A stretch of 64,000 bases of DNA, from the NCBI GenBank assembly GCA_002011085.2, contig MTMB02000001.1, positions 721,007 to 785,006 of the forward strand, read 5' to 3'. Source of the stretch: Candidatus Geothermarchaeum rappei (GTDB lineage: Archaea > Thermoproteota > Nitrososphaeria > Geothermarchaeales > JDFR-13). Of this stretch, positions 63,605-64,000 are shown one piece after another; positions within the stretch are counted from its first letter, which is position 1, and each line of letters opens with the position of its first letter. The notes beneath the pieces were generated by a model, which worked only from the letters and a program-made list of their open reading frames with translations, did no database searches and was not told the DNA's origin. The position numbers were made by a program, and so were the translations under genes.

Positions 63605-64000
63605 TTGGATAGGAGAGAGGCTTACAAGGCAATAGCATTATTTGGATTAGTAAGCTTGCTGGGAGATGTTATATATGAGGGGGCGAGGGGGATAACCCCA
63701 TCCTACCTAGGGTATTTAGGTGCATCGGCTTTTGTAATAGGTCTTACATTCGGCCTAGGAGAGTTCATTAGCTTTGGCCTCAGGATATTCAGTGGAGTAA
63801 TAGCCGACAAAACCCGTGCATACTGGACTTTATATGCCATTGGATACCTACTCATTATAGCTATACCACTATTAGCCATCGCAGATAGTTGGTGGATAGT
63901 CGTATTACTAATACTCATCGAGAGATTTGCGAAATCCTTCAGAAGCCCTGCAAGAGATACTCTTCTCTCGATGATCTCTGAGGAAGTTGGGGCTGGAAAA
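63605..64000 (+). CDS. MFS transporter (partial, cut by window edge)
   Basis: An open frame from the TTG at 63605 to the right edge encodes the first 132 residues of a major-facilitator-type transporter: IALFGLVSLLGDVIYEGARG, then LGYLGASAFVIGLTFGLGEF and the helix 2-3 loop SGVIADKTRAYW, followed by WWIVVLLILIERFAKSFRSP. The first in-frame codon after a stop is this TTG; no ATG is available until the membrane region. The pattern GDxxYExxR is common to a group of archaeal and bacterial MFS proteins of unknown substrate. The C-terminal two thirds lie outside the window. Confidence 0.75.
   Translation, partial: MDRREAYKAIALFGLVSLLGDVIYEGARGITPSYLGYLGASAFVIGLTFGLGEFISFGLRIFSGVIADKTRAYWTLYAIGYLLIIAIPLLAIADSWWIVVLLILIERFAKSFRSPARDTLLSMISEEVGAGK

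Noticed and set aside
63532..63636. Short open frame (about 33 codons) between the M28 and MFS genes
   Set aside because: It starts at an ATG after an AT-rich box but overlaps the MFS start in another frame, has no recognisable content and is too short to support.
1..64000. tRNA, rRNA, CRISPR arrays, complete insertion sequences
   Set aside because: I looked in the gaps between genes for cloverleaf-like blocks, regular repeat-spacer patterns and transposase genes with inverted ends and found none; short or intron-containing tRNAs could escape reading by eye.

Overview
The window reads as a chromosomal segment of a heterotrophic, probably thermophilic archaeon, most likely from or near the Thermoproteota (Crenarchaeota). 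The reasons are archaeal CoA biosynthesis (pantoate kinase plus phosphopantothenate synthetase instead of bacterial PanC/CoaA), TATA-like boxes about 25 bases before many starts (several transcripts look leaderless), GGTG-type ribosome sites, heavy AGA/AGG and ATA codon use, binding proteins with Thr/Pro linkers, an NDP-forming acyl-CoA synthetase, an archaeal-type 3-hydroxyacyl-CoA dehydrogenase/enoyl-CoA hydratase fusion and an M32 carboxypeptidase. I see no rRNA, tRNA, CRISPR array or complete insertion sequence. Coding density is high and no gene-free stretch exceeds 300 bases.

Layout. 1-3.8 kb: a BtuF-like binding protein (cut by the left edge), divergent from a B12-dependent acyl-CoA mutase operon (large subunit, B12 subunit, MeaB GTPase). 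3.9-9.5 kb: a peptide-type ABC importer with its binding protein convergent. 9.7-15.8 kb: glycerate kinase and an almost complete CoA-precursor cluster (PoK, PPS, PanB, PanE, CoaBC). 15.9-21.7 kb: a lone serine recombinase and a BMP/nucleoside-type ABC importer with a small extra membrane protein. 22-30.6 kb: a DUF1614 membrane protein, a divergent PanB paralogue, a GlcD-like flavoprotein, a glycosyltransferase, a YbjQ protein, an M32 peptidase, DUF711 and an M24 prolidase. 30.7-36.9 kb: a branched-chain amino-acid ABC importer split into divergent halves, then an ornithine cyclodeaminase-family enzyme. 37-42 kb: an extracytoplasmic three-gene operon (FG-GAP propeller, multiheme cytochrome c, membrane-anchored Lon-like protease). 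42.2-45.2 kb: a two-subunit sarcosine oxidase/proline dehydrogenase-like flavoenzyme. 45.2-59.4 kb: CoA-thioester and isoprenoid genes (HAD/ECH fusion, NDP-forming acyl-CoA synthetase, class II HMG-CoA reductase, CaiB-type CoA transferase, mevalonate kinase) and an acyl-CoA dehydrogenase-EtfBA-FixC-FixX operon. 59.4-64 kb: an ABC-2 exporter, a large M28 peptidase and the start of an MFS transporter.

Together the genes suggest growth on peptides and amino acids. Three importers and three peptidases feed amino acids to flavin dehydrogenases, acyl-CoA oxidation through ETF/FixCX to the quinone pool, and energy recovery by an NDP-forming acyl-CoA synthetase. The B12 mutase carries the Phe/Gln pair of isobutyryl-CoA mutases rather than the Tyr/Arg pair of methylmalonyl-CoA mutases, which would fit valine-derived CoA esters. 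The most unusual part is the cytochrome/propeller/Lon-like operon.
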